NCBI RefSeq assembly: GCF_024464595.1
Contig: NZ_JANHAW010000003.1
Span: 310,001-374,000, forward strand
Source of the DNA: Halobellus litoreus
GTDB lineage: Archaea; Halobacteriota; Halobacteria; Halobacteriales; Haloferacaceae
DNA length: 64,000 nucleotides
Direction of reading: 5' to 3'
Below the pieces are notes generated by a model. The model was not told where the DNA came from, did not search any database, and worked only from the letters and a program-made list of their open reading frames with translations. Each line of letters opens with the position of its first letter. The first letter of the stretch is position 1. This document shows, piece by piece, positions 1 to 8,646 of the stretch. A program made the position numbers and the translations under genes.

Positions 1-356
1 AGTACATCTCCGAGCGCGAGACGTTCGGGAAACCGGTCAAGGAGCGCCAGGCCGTCCGTCACCGCATCGCGAACTACGAGGCCCGACTCGAAGCGCTCCG
101 AACGTTCACCTACGCGACGGCACGTGATCTCGAAGAGAACGTCGACCTCGCAGAGGAGCCGGCGATGGCGAAGCTGTTGGCTGCGCAGTTGGCTGAAGAA
201 GTGGCGAGCGACGCGATCCAACTGCATGGCGGGTACGGCCTCCTCGACGAGTACCGCGTCGAGGAGTACCTCCGGTGGGCGAAGATCGCTCAGATCTACG
301 ACGGGACGAACGAAGTGATGCGGAGTATCATCGCCGAATCCGTCCTCGACGAGTAG
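1..356 (+). CDS. Acyl-CoA dehydrogenase, C-terminal part (enters from left edge)
   Basis: Only the last 117 codons are present (reading frame from base 3). They encode the helical C-terminal domain of an acyl-CoA dehydrogenase, a flavoenzyme that makes the alpha-beta double bond of acyl-CoA and passes electrons to ETF. The signature QLHGGYGL followed by IYDGTNEVMR is visible. In short- and medium-chain family members the catalytic base is the Glu of YEGT; here that position is Asp. It is the first of several beta-oxidation-type genes running to 7.4 kb, which suggests one pathway. It ends 125 bp before the convergent aminotransferase gene, and nothing is seen in between. Confidence 0.93.
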   Translation, partial: YISERETFGKPVKERQAVRHRIANYEARLEALRTFTYATARDLEENVDLAEEPAMAKLLAAQLAEEVASDAIQLHGGYGLLDEYRVEEYLRWAKIAQIYDGTNEVMRSIIAESVLDE

Positions 357-481
357 TCAGTTCAGTGCCGGCGGCGACCCAGCGCGGCGCTACACCGGAC
401 CATCGCCGGTCGGATCACCTCTAGAGGTAGTAGCTCGCACAGGCGCCAGTGATCTCACAGCCCGCGATTCCGATTCCCCCC

Positions 482-1861
482 TCAGCGACCCGTCTCGTCG
501 GTCACTGTACCGACCACGTCCTGGAGGATGTCCATTCCCACGTGCGCCTGTTCGTCGGTCAGGACGAGCGGCGGGAGCAGTCTGAGGATGTGTCCCTCGA
601 TCCCGGCCGTCCACACGATGAGGCCACGCCGCAAACAGCGTGTTTGGATAGACTCGACGAGATCCGGAAGCGGGGCTCCATCGGCGTCACGGAACTCGGC
701 ACCGACGAGCAGCCCGCGACCTCGCACGTCGACGAGTCGCGGACACTGTTGCTTCAGTTCCCGGAGCCGGTCCTGCAGATAGGCGCCGAGTTCGGTCGCG
801 CGGTCGAGTAAGTCGTGCGCTGCTATGTACTCGATCGCCCGGGAACCCGCTTTCATCGCCGGAACGTGCCCACGGAAGGTCCCGGCGTGAGCACTCGGTC
901 CCCACGTGTCCAGCTCTTCGCGGTACACCGTCGCCGAGAGCGGCAACCCGGCGCCGCCGACGGCTTTGCCGACTGTCACCGCATCGGGGGTGATATCGGC
1001 GTGATCGCTGGCGAACCACTCGCCAGTTCGGCCCATCCCGGTCTGGATTTCATCGACGATCAACAGCACGTCGTGTCGGGCGGTTATCTCGGCCAGTTCC
1101 TGCAGAAAACCGTCCGGGGGAACGACGACGCCACCGGAGCCCTGGATAGGCTCCACCCAGAGGCCAGCGGGCGGCGTTTCGAAGTCCTCCGAACGCCCGC
1201 TGACGACGGCTCGGACCTCCTCGAGTGAGGCTTCGAGCGCGGCTTCCGACGTCTCGTACTCGTTCGGGCGCGGATACGGAACGTGAGCGACGTCCGGGAG
1301 CAGGGGGGTGTAATCGCTCTTGTACGAAGACCACCCGGAGAGACTGAGCGCTCCCATCGTCCCCCCGTGATAGCCGCGATCGAACCCGACGATCCCGTTT
1401 CGTCCCGTGTTGTACTTCGCCAACTTGATCGACGCCTCGATGGCGTTGGTACCCGTGGGGCCACCGAACGCCACTCGGCTGTTCCCGGGGAGCGTTCCCG
1501 GGGCAATCGAGTCGAGCGCGTCGATGAACTCGAGGCGGGCCTCGGTCGGGAAGTCGATGGTGTGTGCGACCGCACCGAGTTGTTCCTGGGCGGCCTCGAG
1601 CACGTACGGATTGGAGTGTCCGACGTTCGCGACGCCGATACCTGCAGCGAAGTCGAGATAGACGTTCCCGTCGACGTCTTCGATCGTCGCTCCACGTGCG
1701 GAGTCGATCGCGATGGGTAGCGACAGCGGGTACGCCACCGTGCTCGCTTCTTTCGCGGCCTGTTCGTCGAGTAGGTCGCTGGACCGCGGACCGGGGATCG
1801 GTTCCGTCACGGTCGGCCGCTGCGAGAAGTGAAGCTCCTCGGGCGGCGGTCCGGTTGACAT
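482..1861 (-). CDS. Class III (PLP-dependent) aminotransferase, 4-aminobutyrate type
   Basis: A 459-residue class III aminotransferase moving an amino group from an omega-amino or diamino substrate to a 2-oxo acid. The PLP site is complete: DEIQTGMGRTG near residue 270, the Schiff-base Lys in TVGKAVGG near residue 299, and the GGPTGTNAIE cofactor loop near 135. The start is placed at the ATG at 1861, which begins MSTGPPPEEL; a TATA-like AAGTAAATTATT about 28 nt upstream supports it. An in-frame start 24 nt further upstream is less likely. The family includes GABA, ornithine and diaminobutyrate transaminases, so the substrate is open. Its place among CoA-catabolic genes suggests it removes an amino group before chain breakdown. 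Confidence 0.88.
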   Translation of the reverse strand: MSTGPPPEELHFSQRPTVTEPIPGPRSSDLLDEQAAKEASTVAYPLSLPIAIDSARGATIEDVDGNVYLDFAAGIGVANVGHSNPYVLEAAQEQLGAVAHTIDFPTEARLEFIDALDSIAPGTLPGNSRVAFGGPTGTNAIEASIKLAKYNTGRNGIVGFDRGYHGGTMGALSLSGWSSYKSDYTPLLPDVAHVPYPRPNEYETSEAALEASLEEVRAVVSGRSEDFETPPAGLWVEPIQGSGGVVVPPDGFLQELAEITARHDVLLIVDEIQTGMGRTGEWFASDHADITPDAVTVGKAVGGAGLPLSATVYREELDTWGPSAHAGTFRGHVPAMKAGSRAIEYIAAHDLLDRATELGAYLQDRLRELKQQCPRLVDVRGRGLLVGAEFRDADGAPLPDLVESIQTRCLRRGLIVWTAGIEGHILRLLPPLVLTDEQAHVGMDILQDVVGTVTDETGR

Positions 1862-1883
1862 ACCCACACACAGCGACGCGAAC

Positions 1884-1976
1884 AAGTAAATTATTGCGGC
1901 GATCGGGAGTCTCCTCGACCGGAGCCCCCACCGCGTCCGACCCGGTCCCGTGATCCAGCGGGTATGAATCTTTAGG
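1884..1976. promoter_or_regulatory. Divergent promoter between aminotransferase and enoyl-CoA hydratase
   Basis: Two TATA-like elements point outward. AAGTAAATTATTG (1884-1896) is centred about 28 nt before the minus-strand start at 1861, and AATCTTTAGG (1967-1976) about 32 nt before the plus-strand start at 2004. Both distances suit leaderless or short-leader haloarchaeal transcripts. Confidence 0.55.
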
Positions 1977-2003
1977 TAGTTGTGGGCAGCAGCATCAACC
2001 GGT

Positions 2004-2822
2004 ATGCCGACCGACTACAGTGACCAGTTCGAGACCATCCGGTGTCAGTTCGACGACGAGAGCGGAATCGGTCGGATCGTCCTCGACCGACCGGACTCAC
2101 TGAACGCGATGTCGACGAAGACCCTCGAGGAGCTCCCGACAGCCATCGAGACCTTCGATCGACTCGACCGGGACGGCGACCGAGTCTCGGTCCGGTGCGT
2201 CGTGATCTCCGGTGCCGGCGACGACGCCTTCTGTGTCGGCGTCGACGTCGACGACATCGGCGGGGAGCGATACCCGTTCACTGCGTCGTCGTTCCGGGAG
2301 GCGCTGTTCAGCGTCGAGTCGTTCGGCGCACCGGTGATCGCAGCGATCGATGGCTACTGCGTCGGCGGCGGTCTTGAGCTCGCGCTGATGTGCGACTTCC
2401 GGGTGGCGAGCGAGGAAAGCGAACTCGGCTTTCCCGAGGTCGACTTGGGGATCTTCCCCTCCGGGGTCGGAACGACACAGCGGCTCCCGCTTCTCGTCGG
2501 TCCGAGCCGGGCCAAGGAGCTGTGTATGACGGGCGAGTTCCTCTCCGGGTCAGAAGCCGCTGCGGAGGGGCTGATCAACGAGGCCCATCCGGCGGAGGAG
2601 CTCGCGGACGCCGTCGACGAACTCGCCGGAGAACTCGCGGAGAAACCCCCTCTCGCCCTCCGAGCCATCAAGGATACCATCAATCAGTCGCGTAACGTCG
2701 GCCTTCGCGATGGAATCGAGTACGAGTACCGCGCCTATCTCCCGCTTTTGCACACCGAGGACTACGCGGAAGGTGCCGCGGCGTTCGCGGCCGATCGAGA
2801 TCCGGTCTGGCAGGGTAAGTGA
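2004..2822 (+). CDS. Enoyl-CoA hydratase/isomerase family protein
   Basis: A 272-residue crotonase-fold enzyme that hydrates 2-enoyl-CoA. The oxyanion-hole segment IAAIDGYCVGGGLELA is present. Both catalytic Glu positions of classical hydratases are kept: Glu in GFPEVDLG and Glu in SRAKELCMTG, flanking the GTTQRLP loop. ATG 2004 is chosen over an earlier in-frame start because the crotonase fold begins just after it and a TATA-like element lies 32 nt upstream. It is transcribed away from the aminotransferase. With the dehydrogenase, ligase and SDR nearby it forms a nearly full beta-oxidation set. Chain-length preference cannot be read from sequence. Confidence 0.9.
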   Translation: MPTDYSDQFETIRCQFDDESGIGRIVLDRPDSLNAMSTKTLEELPTAIETFDRLDRDGDRVSVRCVVISGAGDDAFCVGVDVDDIGGERYPFTASSFREALFSVESFGAPVIAAIDGYCVGGGLELALMCDFRVASEESELGFPEVDLGIFPSGVGTTQRLPLLVGPSRAKELCMTGEFLSGSEAAAEGLINEAHPAEELADAVDELAGELAEKPPLALRAIKDTINQSRNVGLRDGIEYEYRAYLPLLHTEDYAEGAAAFAADRDPVWQGK

Positions 2823-3030
2823 TGCCTGATACGGCCTGTTCGGGCTCTCTGCGAGCCACTGCGCGATCGAACGACTCCTCTGTGCGATTCGAGTGAACCG
2901 CCTCCCTCACGCGTCGCGGCGATCACCGGATTTACCCGAACACTAATCAACTACCCCTCGGTAACCCTGGGGTGGTGACTGCGTAGGCCACGTGATGCGG
3001 TCGCACAGTCATCGGAGTACACGACCTACT

Positions 3031-4206
3031 ATGAGCACGAGTTCGGACGCCACAGCCTACATCGCGGGTGCCTTCGAACATCCGACGCGAGAGGCACCGG
3101 AAAAGTCGATCGCACAGTTGCACGCAGAGGCTGCCGCCGGGGCCCTCGAGGACGCCGGGCTGGCAGCAGAGGACGTGGACGGGTACCTCACGGCGGGGGA
3201 GAACTACCAGGTCGGCCGGTATCCGCCGCTGGCGATGGCCGACTACCTCGGCCTCGACGTCTCGTACTTCGACTCGACCGACGACGGGGGTTCGGCGTAC
3301 GTCAACCACGTCGGAGAGGCAGCGAGTGCGATCGCCGACGGGAAGTGTGATGTCGCGTTGGTCACGCTCGCGGGTCGGATGCGGACTGACGAGCGAGCCC
3401 ATCCGGAGGTGGAGGCGACGATTCTGCAGGAGAACTTCGAATCGATCTACGGTGCCGAGACGCTCCCGCAGTACGCGCTCGCCGCTCGCCGTCATATGCA
3501 CGAGTACGGGACAACCGCTGCGCAACTCGCCGAGATTCGGGTCGCAGCGTCACAACACGCACAACACAACGAGCACGCGATGTATCGGGACCCGGTGACT
3601 GTCGAGGAGGTCCTCGACTCGCGAATGGTCAGCGATCCGCTCCACCTGTTGGACTGCTGTGTGATCTCCGACGGCGCGGGCGCGTTCGTCGTCGTGTCCG
3701 ATTCGGTGCGACGACAGATCGACCGAGAGTGTGTCGAGATCCTCGGGCACGCGGCGGCGGTCGACCACCACGACGCCGGCCGGATCGATCTCACCGAGAC
3801 GGCCGCGCGGAAATCCGGCCCGCGAGCACTCTCCCGGGCGGGTGTGGACCACGCCGACGTCGATTACGTCTCGATTTACGACTCGTTCACTATCACCGTC
3901 CTACAGACGCTGGAGGACTTGGGGTTCTGTGAGAAGGGGGAGGGCGGAGCATTCGTCGAAGGCGGGACCTTACAGGCACCACACGGTGCGCTTCCGTTCA
4001 ACACGGACGGCGGCGGACTGTGTTCGAACCACCCGGACCGCGGCGGGATGACGAAGGTAATCGAGGCAGTTCGCCAGTTACGTGGGGAGGCGAACGCGCC
4101 GGTACAGGTGCCCGATGCGAGCGTGGCGCTCGCACACGGGACGGGAGGGTACCTCGGCACGAGACACGCCGGATCGACGGCCGTCCTCGGGAGGATCGGC
4201 CGATGA
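3031..4206 (+). CDS. Thiolase-fold protein without nucleophilic Cys (DitF/Ltp2 aldolase-like)
   Basis: A 391-residue thiolase-superfamily protein. The N-terminal half should carry the nucleophilic Cys in a CxTG-type loop, but the matching stretch reads STDDGGSAYVNH. The C-terminal half has YDSFTIT, GFCEKGEGGAF, SNHPDRGG and HGTGGYLG, a pattern I associate with steroid side-chain aldolases of the DitF/Ltp2 type, which use Tyr residues and work with a DUF35 partner. The next gene, overlapping by 4 bp, is exactly such a DUF35 protein. It could therefore catalyse a retro-aldol C-C cleavage of a hydroxyacyl-CoA rather than thiolysis. A structural thiolase partner, as in the archaeal HMG-CoA system, is the alternative. 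Confidence 0.82.
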   Translation: MSTSSDATAYIAGAFEHPTREAPEKSIAQLHAEAAAGALEDAGLAAEDVDGYLTAGENYQVGRYPPLAMADYLGLDVSYFDSTDDGGSAYVNHVGEAASAIADGKCDVALVTLAGRMRTDERAHPEVEATILQENFESIYGAETLPQYALAARRHMHEYGTTAAQLAEIRVAASQHAQHNEHAMYRDPVTVEEVLDSRMVSDPLHLLDCCVISDGAGAFVVVSDSVRRQIDRECVEILGHAAAVDHHDAGRIDLTETAARKSGPRALSRAGVDHADVDYVSIYDSFTITVLQTLEDLGFCEKGEGGAFVEGGTLQAPHGALPFNTDGGGLCSNHPDRGGMTKVIEAVRQLRGEANAPVQVPDASVALAHGTGGYLGTRHAGSTAVLGRIGR

Positions 4207-4616
4207 GTTGGGAACCGCGACCGGTGCCGACCGTTACTCCGGAGACGGCCCCGTACTGGGAAGCAGCGGCGGAGGGCCGTCTCCTCATCCGGCGCTGCCT
4301 TGACTGCGAACTCTCGTTTTACTATCCGCGGGCGCGGTGCCCGGACTGCCTCGGAGACAACGTCGACTGGATCGAAGCCGATGGAACGGGGACGGTGTAC
4401 GCCCATACTTCGACGACGAACGTCGCTGCGTGGCCGGACGACGATCTCCCACTCGTACTGGCCTACGTCGAACTCGACGAGGGGCCGCGAATGCTGACCG
4501 CGCTGTCTGACTGCACCGGGGAATCGGTCGAGATTGGCACTCCCGTCGAAGTGGCCTTCATCCCGACAGCGAGCGAAGACGTGTCCATCCCGGTCTTCGA
4601 ACCGATAGACGACTAG
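4203..4616 (+). CDS. DUF35 Zn-ribbon/OB-fold acyl-CoA-binding partner protein
   Basis: A 137-residue protein with a rubredoxin-like Zn ribbon (CLDC near residue 33 and CPDC near 48) followed by an OB fold (GTGTVYAHT, then LAYVELDEGPRMLTAL). Its ATG overlaps the stop of the thiolase-fold gene (ATGA), so the two are almost certainly translationally coupled and form a complex. DUF35 proteins bind the CoA thioester and are needed for activity in thiolase-fold aldolases and in the archaeal thiolase/HMG-CoA synthase assembly. The start follows from the overlap and the conserved PYW segment near the N terminus. Which acyl group is handled is unknown. Confidence 0.9.
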   Translation: MSWEPRPVPTVTPETAPYWEAAAEGRLLIRRCLDCELSFYYPRARCPDCLGDNVDWIEADGTGTVYAHTSTTNVAAWPDDDLPLVLAYVELDEGPRMLTALSDCTGESVEIGTPVEVAFIPTASEDVSIPVFEPIDD

Positions 4617-4689
4617 TCGGAGCGGAACCGACCCGGTCTGCCGTCTTCGAGAGCGATACCGACACACAGCGCGCTCGGTGAAGGGTCAC

Positions 4690-5622
4690 TCAGTTCTGTA
4701 CGTTCGGAATGCTCGGCTTCGACGTGCGCTTCGTCTCGTAGCCGTCAGTGAGATTGTCCCAGGCATCAGCGATCTGTTCGGGCGTCCAGCCACCGGTTTT
4801 CGTGTCTGCGGGCACCTCTTTGATGATCTTCCGTTCGCGGTCTGGGTCGGAGATGAACGAAAGTTCTCCCGACCCGAGTCCGACCGTGCAACCCGTGATG
4901 TCTGTCGCCGCCTCGCTCGCCAAGAACGCCGGGAGCGGTGCGACGAGCTGCGGACCGTGTGTCTCGTCTGTCATCCCGTCCGGTTGGTACTCCTCGGGAA
5001 TGGACTTGTACATACGGGTGTAGGCCTCGGGCCAGAGGCTGTTCACCCGAACGTTGTAGCGTTCCAATTCCTGGGCGCAGTTCCGTGTGAGACCGAGGAC
5101 GCCGGCTTTCGCGGCGGCGTAGTTCGGTTGTCCCGCCCATCCGATCGCCGCCGAGCTAGACACACCGAGGAAGGACCGTTGCCGCTCGAATTCCTCCGCT
5201 TCGTACCGCGATTTCCAGTGTTGAGAAGCGTTCCGGAGCAACGAGAAGTGTCCCTTCAGATGGACATCGATGACCGCGTCCCACTCCTCCTCGGTCATAT
5301 TGAAAATCATCCGGTCACGGAGGATCCCGGCGAAGTTGGTGATGCTGTGGACCGCGCCGTATTCGTCGACGGTGTCTTCGATGAGCTGGTCGGTATAGTC
5401 CAAGTCGGTGATATCGCCGTAGTGGGCCATCGCTTCCCCGCCCGCCTCGACGATGTCGTCCACCGTCTGCTGGGCTGGCTGGGTATCCTCGCCCTCTCCC
5501 GACAAATCCGCACCCAGGTCGGCAACGACGACTGCGGCTCCCTCATCGGCCATCAGTTTCGCCGTCTCCTCGCCGATACCGCGACCTGCTCCTGCGACGA
5601 TGCAGACTGTGTCTTCCAACAT
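4690..5622 (-). CDS. SDR-family dehydrogenase, 3-hydroxyacyl-CoA (MFE-2) like
   Basis: A 310-residue classical short-chain dehydrogenase. The dinucleotide-binding motif GAGRGIG is at residues 11-17. NFAG, the catalytic SSS and YAAAK follow in order, so the Ser-Tyr-Lys triad is intact. The long insert after the cofactor strand and the C-terminal extension (to 310 residues) resemble the dehydrogenase part of peroxisomal multifunctional enzyme 2 and its bacterial homologues, which oxidise 3-hydroxyacyl-CoA. It converges with the DUF35 gene and precedes the ligase gene. If the thiolase-fold neighbour is an aldolase, this enzyme may instead oxidise the product. An AAACTTATTC element (5649-5659) lies about 32 nt before the ATG. 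Confidence 0.87.
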   Translation of the reverse strand: MLEDTVCIVAGAGRGIGEETAKLMADEGAAVVVADLGADLSGEGEDTQPAQQTVDDIVEAGGEAMAHYGDITDLDYTDQLIEDTVDEYGAVHSITNFAGILRDRMIFNMTEEEWDAVIDVHLKGHFSLLRNASQHWKSRYEAEEFERQRSFLGVSSSAAIGWAGQPNYAAAKAGVLGLTRNCAQELERYNVRVNSLWPEAYTRMYKSIPEEYQPDGMTDETHGPQLVAPLPAFLASEAATDITGCTVGLGSGELSFISDPDRERKIIKEVPADTKTGGWTPEQIADAWDNLTDGYETKRTSKPSIPNVQN

Positions 5623-5648
5623 ACTACCTATCTCATACTGTGCGCGGT

Positions 5649-5659
5649 GAATAAGTTTT
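5649..5659 (-). promoter_or_regulatory. TATA-like element of the SDR gene
   Basis: AAACTTATTC on the minus strand lies about 32 nt before the SDR start codon, in the 71-bp gap after the ligase gene. The SDR can therefore be transcribed on its own even though the ligase gene lies upstream on the same strand. Confidence 0.45.
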
Positions 5660-5693
5660 TCCCACAGTGCCGTGCGCTCGTGACCTCGCCTAA

Positions 5694-7364
5694 TCAGCCG
5701 CCGAATTTGATCCCGAACTGCAGCGGTTTCGGAACCAGTTCTCCGCGTTTTAGTTTCCCGTTTTGATTTCGTGGAAGCTCGTCGACGACTCGGAAAATAT
5801 CCGGGATCTTGTATTCGGCGAGACGTTCCTCACAGGCTTCCCGAAGCATTTCTTCGGTGACGCGGTGTCGTTCTTTGGGGGCGACAACCGCGATGATTCG
5901 TTCTCCGAGGACGTCGTCGGGAAACGAGGTAACTCCGGCCTCTCGGACTCCAGTGACGGCAAGTAGCGCGTCCTCGACCTCGACGGGGTAGACGTTCTCA
6001 CCGCCCCGGATCATCATATTCCCTTTGCGGCCGCGTAGCGTGATGAATCCGGATTCGTCGATAACCCCGATGTCTCCGGTGTAATGCCATCCGTCGTCGA
6101 ACTCTTCGTCGGTATCGTCCGGCGAACTCAGGTACCGCTCAGCGACGAATGGGCCGTACATCGCCAATTCGCCGATCTGGCCGGGCGGCAATCGGTTGCG
6201 GTTCTCGTCGACGACGGCGAACTTCGTCGTCGGAGTCGGCATCCCCACGACTTCCGGGTGATCGTCGATATACTGGTCAGGAATCATCGCGGCAATACCA
6301 GCGAAGTTTTCCGTCTTCCCGTACGAGTGGTACAGTTTTATTTCCGGGAAGGCGTCGCGTATCTTCGGGATCGCATCACGCGGCATCGGTGCCCCGCCGT
6401 ACGCAAACTTCTCGAACGATGACGTGTCGTACGTCCCGCCGCCTGCTTTTTCGGCGGCCAGGACGATATGAGTCGGGACGCCCATACAGTAGTTCACGCG
6501 CTCGGTGCCGATGTAGCGGAGGAAGTGCTGTGGGTCGTACTCCCGCATAATCACTGCCGTGCCGTTGACCGAGATGGCCGTGAGAAGGCCGCAGACGAGC
6601 CCGGTAACGTGGAAGAGCGGCGACGGGACGAGAATCCGGCTTCCGTCTCGTACGCCGTGAACACTGGCGTTGTTCAGGGCCGCGTTGACGGCTTGGAAGT
6701 TGTCGATCGGGACGGCCTTCGGTTGGCCTGTCGTGCCGGACGTGTACATAACACTCAGAAGATCGGCCGCTGTGGCAGACGGCTCAATCTCTTCGTTTCG
6801 GCTGTGGGCTATCAGACCACCGTACGACTGGTCCATCCCGGCCGAATCCAGCACGCACGTTCTGTCGTTCGAAGGTTCGTATGCCGATCCCTCAAGCTTA
6901 TCCGCGTATTCGTCCCCGACGAAGACGAGAACAGGGTCGCCATCGGCGAACATGTCGCGGATCTCCCCCGGAGAGTGTCGAGTGTTCAGCGGACTGACGA
7001 CGGCACCGACCCGCGCCGCAGCGAGGAATAGCTCGACGAATTCGAGTTGGCTATCGACGAGGAGGACGATGCGATCGCCCGTCGAAACCCCTTCCGATCG
7101 CAGTCCTCTCGCCAACCGGCTGACGCGGTCGGCCGCCTCACGATACGATAATCGAATATCGGAGTCGGGGAAGACAACGAACTCCCGTTCCGGGGTGTCG
7201 TTCACTGCGGTGGCGAACAACTCGAACAACGACTCCGATCTGTCAGCGAACGCGCGAACCGTTTTGCCACGGTGCTCGGTCTCCTCAACTCGCGGGAAGG
7301 CGTCCATTCGATGCGTTACGACGTTGTTTTCCCAGATGATGGTCTCGTTTGTGAATTCCTGCAT
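5694..7364 (-). CDS. AMP-forming acyl-CoA synthetase/ligase
   Basis: A 556-residue ANL-superfamily ligase that activates a carboxylic acid through an acyl-adenylate to its CoA thioester. Diagnostic motifs are the P-loop-like YTSGTTGQPKAVP near residue 208, YGKTEN near 348, YTGDIG then GRKGNMMIRGGENVYPVE near 430-460, and the catalytic C-terminal Lys in NQNGKLKRGE. ATG 7364 is used; the GTG just before it would add one residue. A TATA-like element at 7390-7400 lies about 30 nt upstream. It is the expected first enzyme of the surrounding pathway. The relatively AT-rich codon choice here and in the IclR gene differs somewhat from the rest of the cluster. Confidence 0.9.
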   Translation of the reverse strand: MQEFTNETIIWENNVVTHRMDAFPRVEETEHRGKTVRAFADRSESLFELFATAVNDTPEREFVVFPDSDIRLSYREAADRVSRLARGLRSEGVSTGDRIVLLVDSQLEFVELFLAAARVGAVVSPLNTRHSPGEIRDMFADGDPVLVFVGDEYADKLEGSAYEPSNDRTCVLDSAGMDQSYGGLIAHSRNEEIEPSATAADLLSVMYTSGTTGQPKAVPIDNFQAVNAALNNASVHGVRDGSRILVPSPLFHVTGLVCGLLTAISVNGTAVIMREYDPQHFLRYIGTERVNYCMGVPTHIVLAAEKAGGGTYDTSSFEKFAYGGAPMPRDAIPKIRDAFPEIKLYHSYGKTENFAGIAAMIPDQYIDDHPEVVGMPTPTTKFAVVDENRNRLPPGQIGELAMYGPFVAERYLSSPDDTDEEFDDGWHYTGDIGVIDESGFITLRGRKGNMMIRGGENVYPVEVEDALLAVTGVREAGVTSFPDDVLGERIIAVVAPKERHRVTEEMLREACEERLAEYKIPDIFRVVDELPRNQNGKLKRGELVPKPLQFGIKFGG

Positions 7365-7845
7365 CACTTACCCCTACCGCGGTGTGTGACCACTATTACC
7401 AAACTGGATCTAAAAGTGTGTCGCCGATCCAGTTCCTGGGCGATAAGGATCCGCTTCCGTCCAGTAGAGCCGTTTTCGTTGAGGGAACAGTTCGACAACG
7501 ATTTGTGAGCGCGAAACCCGTCGTCGACACTCAACACCCGCAGTCGTGAGCCACTAGCCCTCCTACGCTGGCGTCGACGATGGGAAACGAATCGAAATCA
7601 AGCGCCGTGCTATCCGGCCGCTCGTCGTCGAGACCACGAAAAAATATCGAAGTAGTATATATATCTTACTTGCATCGCTCCGCTGTGAGCCCCGGTCGCC
7701 ACTGGTCTTCGTCAGAACGGTGTTGACATATGCAAACGCAACTGTCGTCGAACGTGGAGGCAGGTCGGATCATCGAGGCGAATCTCCTAACAAGCGTACT
7801 TCTGTTAGCCGTGTCTCTTTTCTTCGTGTGACCGGTGGCGGTCGA
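7365..7845. other. Gene-poor intergenic region with ligase promoter and an AT-rich block
   Basis: About 480 bp between the ligase start and the end of the IclR gene. The minus-strand TATA-like element GGTAATAGTGG (7390-7400) suits the ligase. An AT-rich run with alternating TA (about 7641-7668) lies upstream of a possible 33-codon plus-strand ORF, listed separately. No other coding signal is recognised. Confidence 0.5.
7730..7831 (+). CDS. Possible small hydrophobic peptide (33 aa)
   Basis: An ATG-started 33-codon frame with a polar N-terminal half and a hydrophobic C-terminal half ending LLLAVSLFFV. That could be a single membrane segment or a remnant of a transporter subunit. An AT-rich stretch with alternating TA lies 60-90 nt upstream and could hold a promoter, giving a leader of about 45 nt. 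It overlaps no gene and ends 14 bp before the convergent IclR stop. I do not recognise the family, and a chance ORF is quite possible. Confidence 0.22.
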   Translation: MQTQLSSNVEAGRIIEANLLTSVLLLAVSLFFV

Positions 7846-8625
7846 TCACTGCCACGGAGAGGACACCGACCCGCGAAGTTCGATTTCGTTGATCACGCCG
7901 CCTATGAGGTCGGGGAGCGTGTCTGTATAGTACTCGTCCGACATCCGGTTCTTCGGTCCGCCGATAGTGATCGAACCGATCGTTTCGCCGTCCAAAGTCA
8001 CGGGGGCACCCACAGCACGGTAGCCGTCGATCGCCTCCTCGTCGTTGAACGCCACCCCGTCCTCGCGAACGCGCTCGATTTCCGCCAGCAACTCTTCGCT
8101 ATCCGTAATCGTCTGCTGCGTGTATGCCGGAAGGCCGTGCGTCTCTATAATCTCTAAAATCCTATCATTACTGTACCCCGAAAGGATCGCTTTTCCACCA
8201 GCGTGAGCGTGCATAAACTCTCTGTTACCTATCCGACCGCGAAACTTTGCGTTTAGGTTCCGCTCCCCTTCGATGATGTCCAGCGTTACCAGTTTCCCGT
8301 TGTCCTCGCTCGTGCACCACCCTATTTCTCCGGTCTCGTCCACTAGATCGCGCAACGATGGCCGAGAGATCTCGATCATCGGATGGTTGTCGCGGGCGTA
8401 CATCCCGTGGTCCAGATATTTCAACCCGATATGGTACGTCTGATCTCGCTTGATCACGTATCCTTCTTCTCGAAGCGTCATAAGGTACTGATACGCCGTA
8501 CTCCGACCGATATCCAAGCGATCAGCGATAGCGCTGGCTCCGGCTCCGTCCAGTTCTTGAAGCGTCTCTACGATGCGATGCGCCGTCTGGAGCGACTGTA
8601 TTTTCCGCGGTGATTCTCCGGTCAT
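7846..8625 (-). CDS. IclR-family transcriptional regulator
   Basis: A 259-residue IclR protein. The N-terminal winged helix (about residues 8-70) contains ASAIADRLDIGRSTAYQYLMTL as the helix-turn-helix. The C-terminal effector-binding domain (about 80-250) has the usual HAHAGGKAILSG, GVAFNDEEAIDGYRAVGAPV and SITIGG segments. IclR proteins usually sense an intermediate of the catabolic pathway next to them, so it is the probable regulator of the adjacent ligase and CoA-catabolic genes. A CTTTACTA element at 8647-8654 lies 25 nt before the ATG, which suggests a leaderless transcript. A strong inverted repeat at 8721-8746 is a candidate operator. Confidence 0.92.
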   Translation of the reverse strand: MTGESPRKIQSLQTAHRIVETLQELDGAGASAIADRLDIGRSTAYQYLMTLREEGYVIKRDQTYHIGLKYLDHGMYARDNHPMIEISRPSLRDLVDETGEIGWCTSEDNGKLVTLDIIEGERNLNAKFRGRIGNREFMHAHAGGKAILSGYSNDRILEIIETHGLPAYTQQTITDSEELLAEIERVREDGVAFNDEEAIDGYRAVGAPVTLDGETIGSITIGGPKNRMSDEYYTDTLPDLIGGVINEIELRGSVSSPWQ

Positions 8626-8646
8626 ACACAGTCATTTTTGTTCTGA

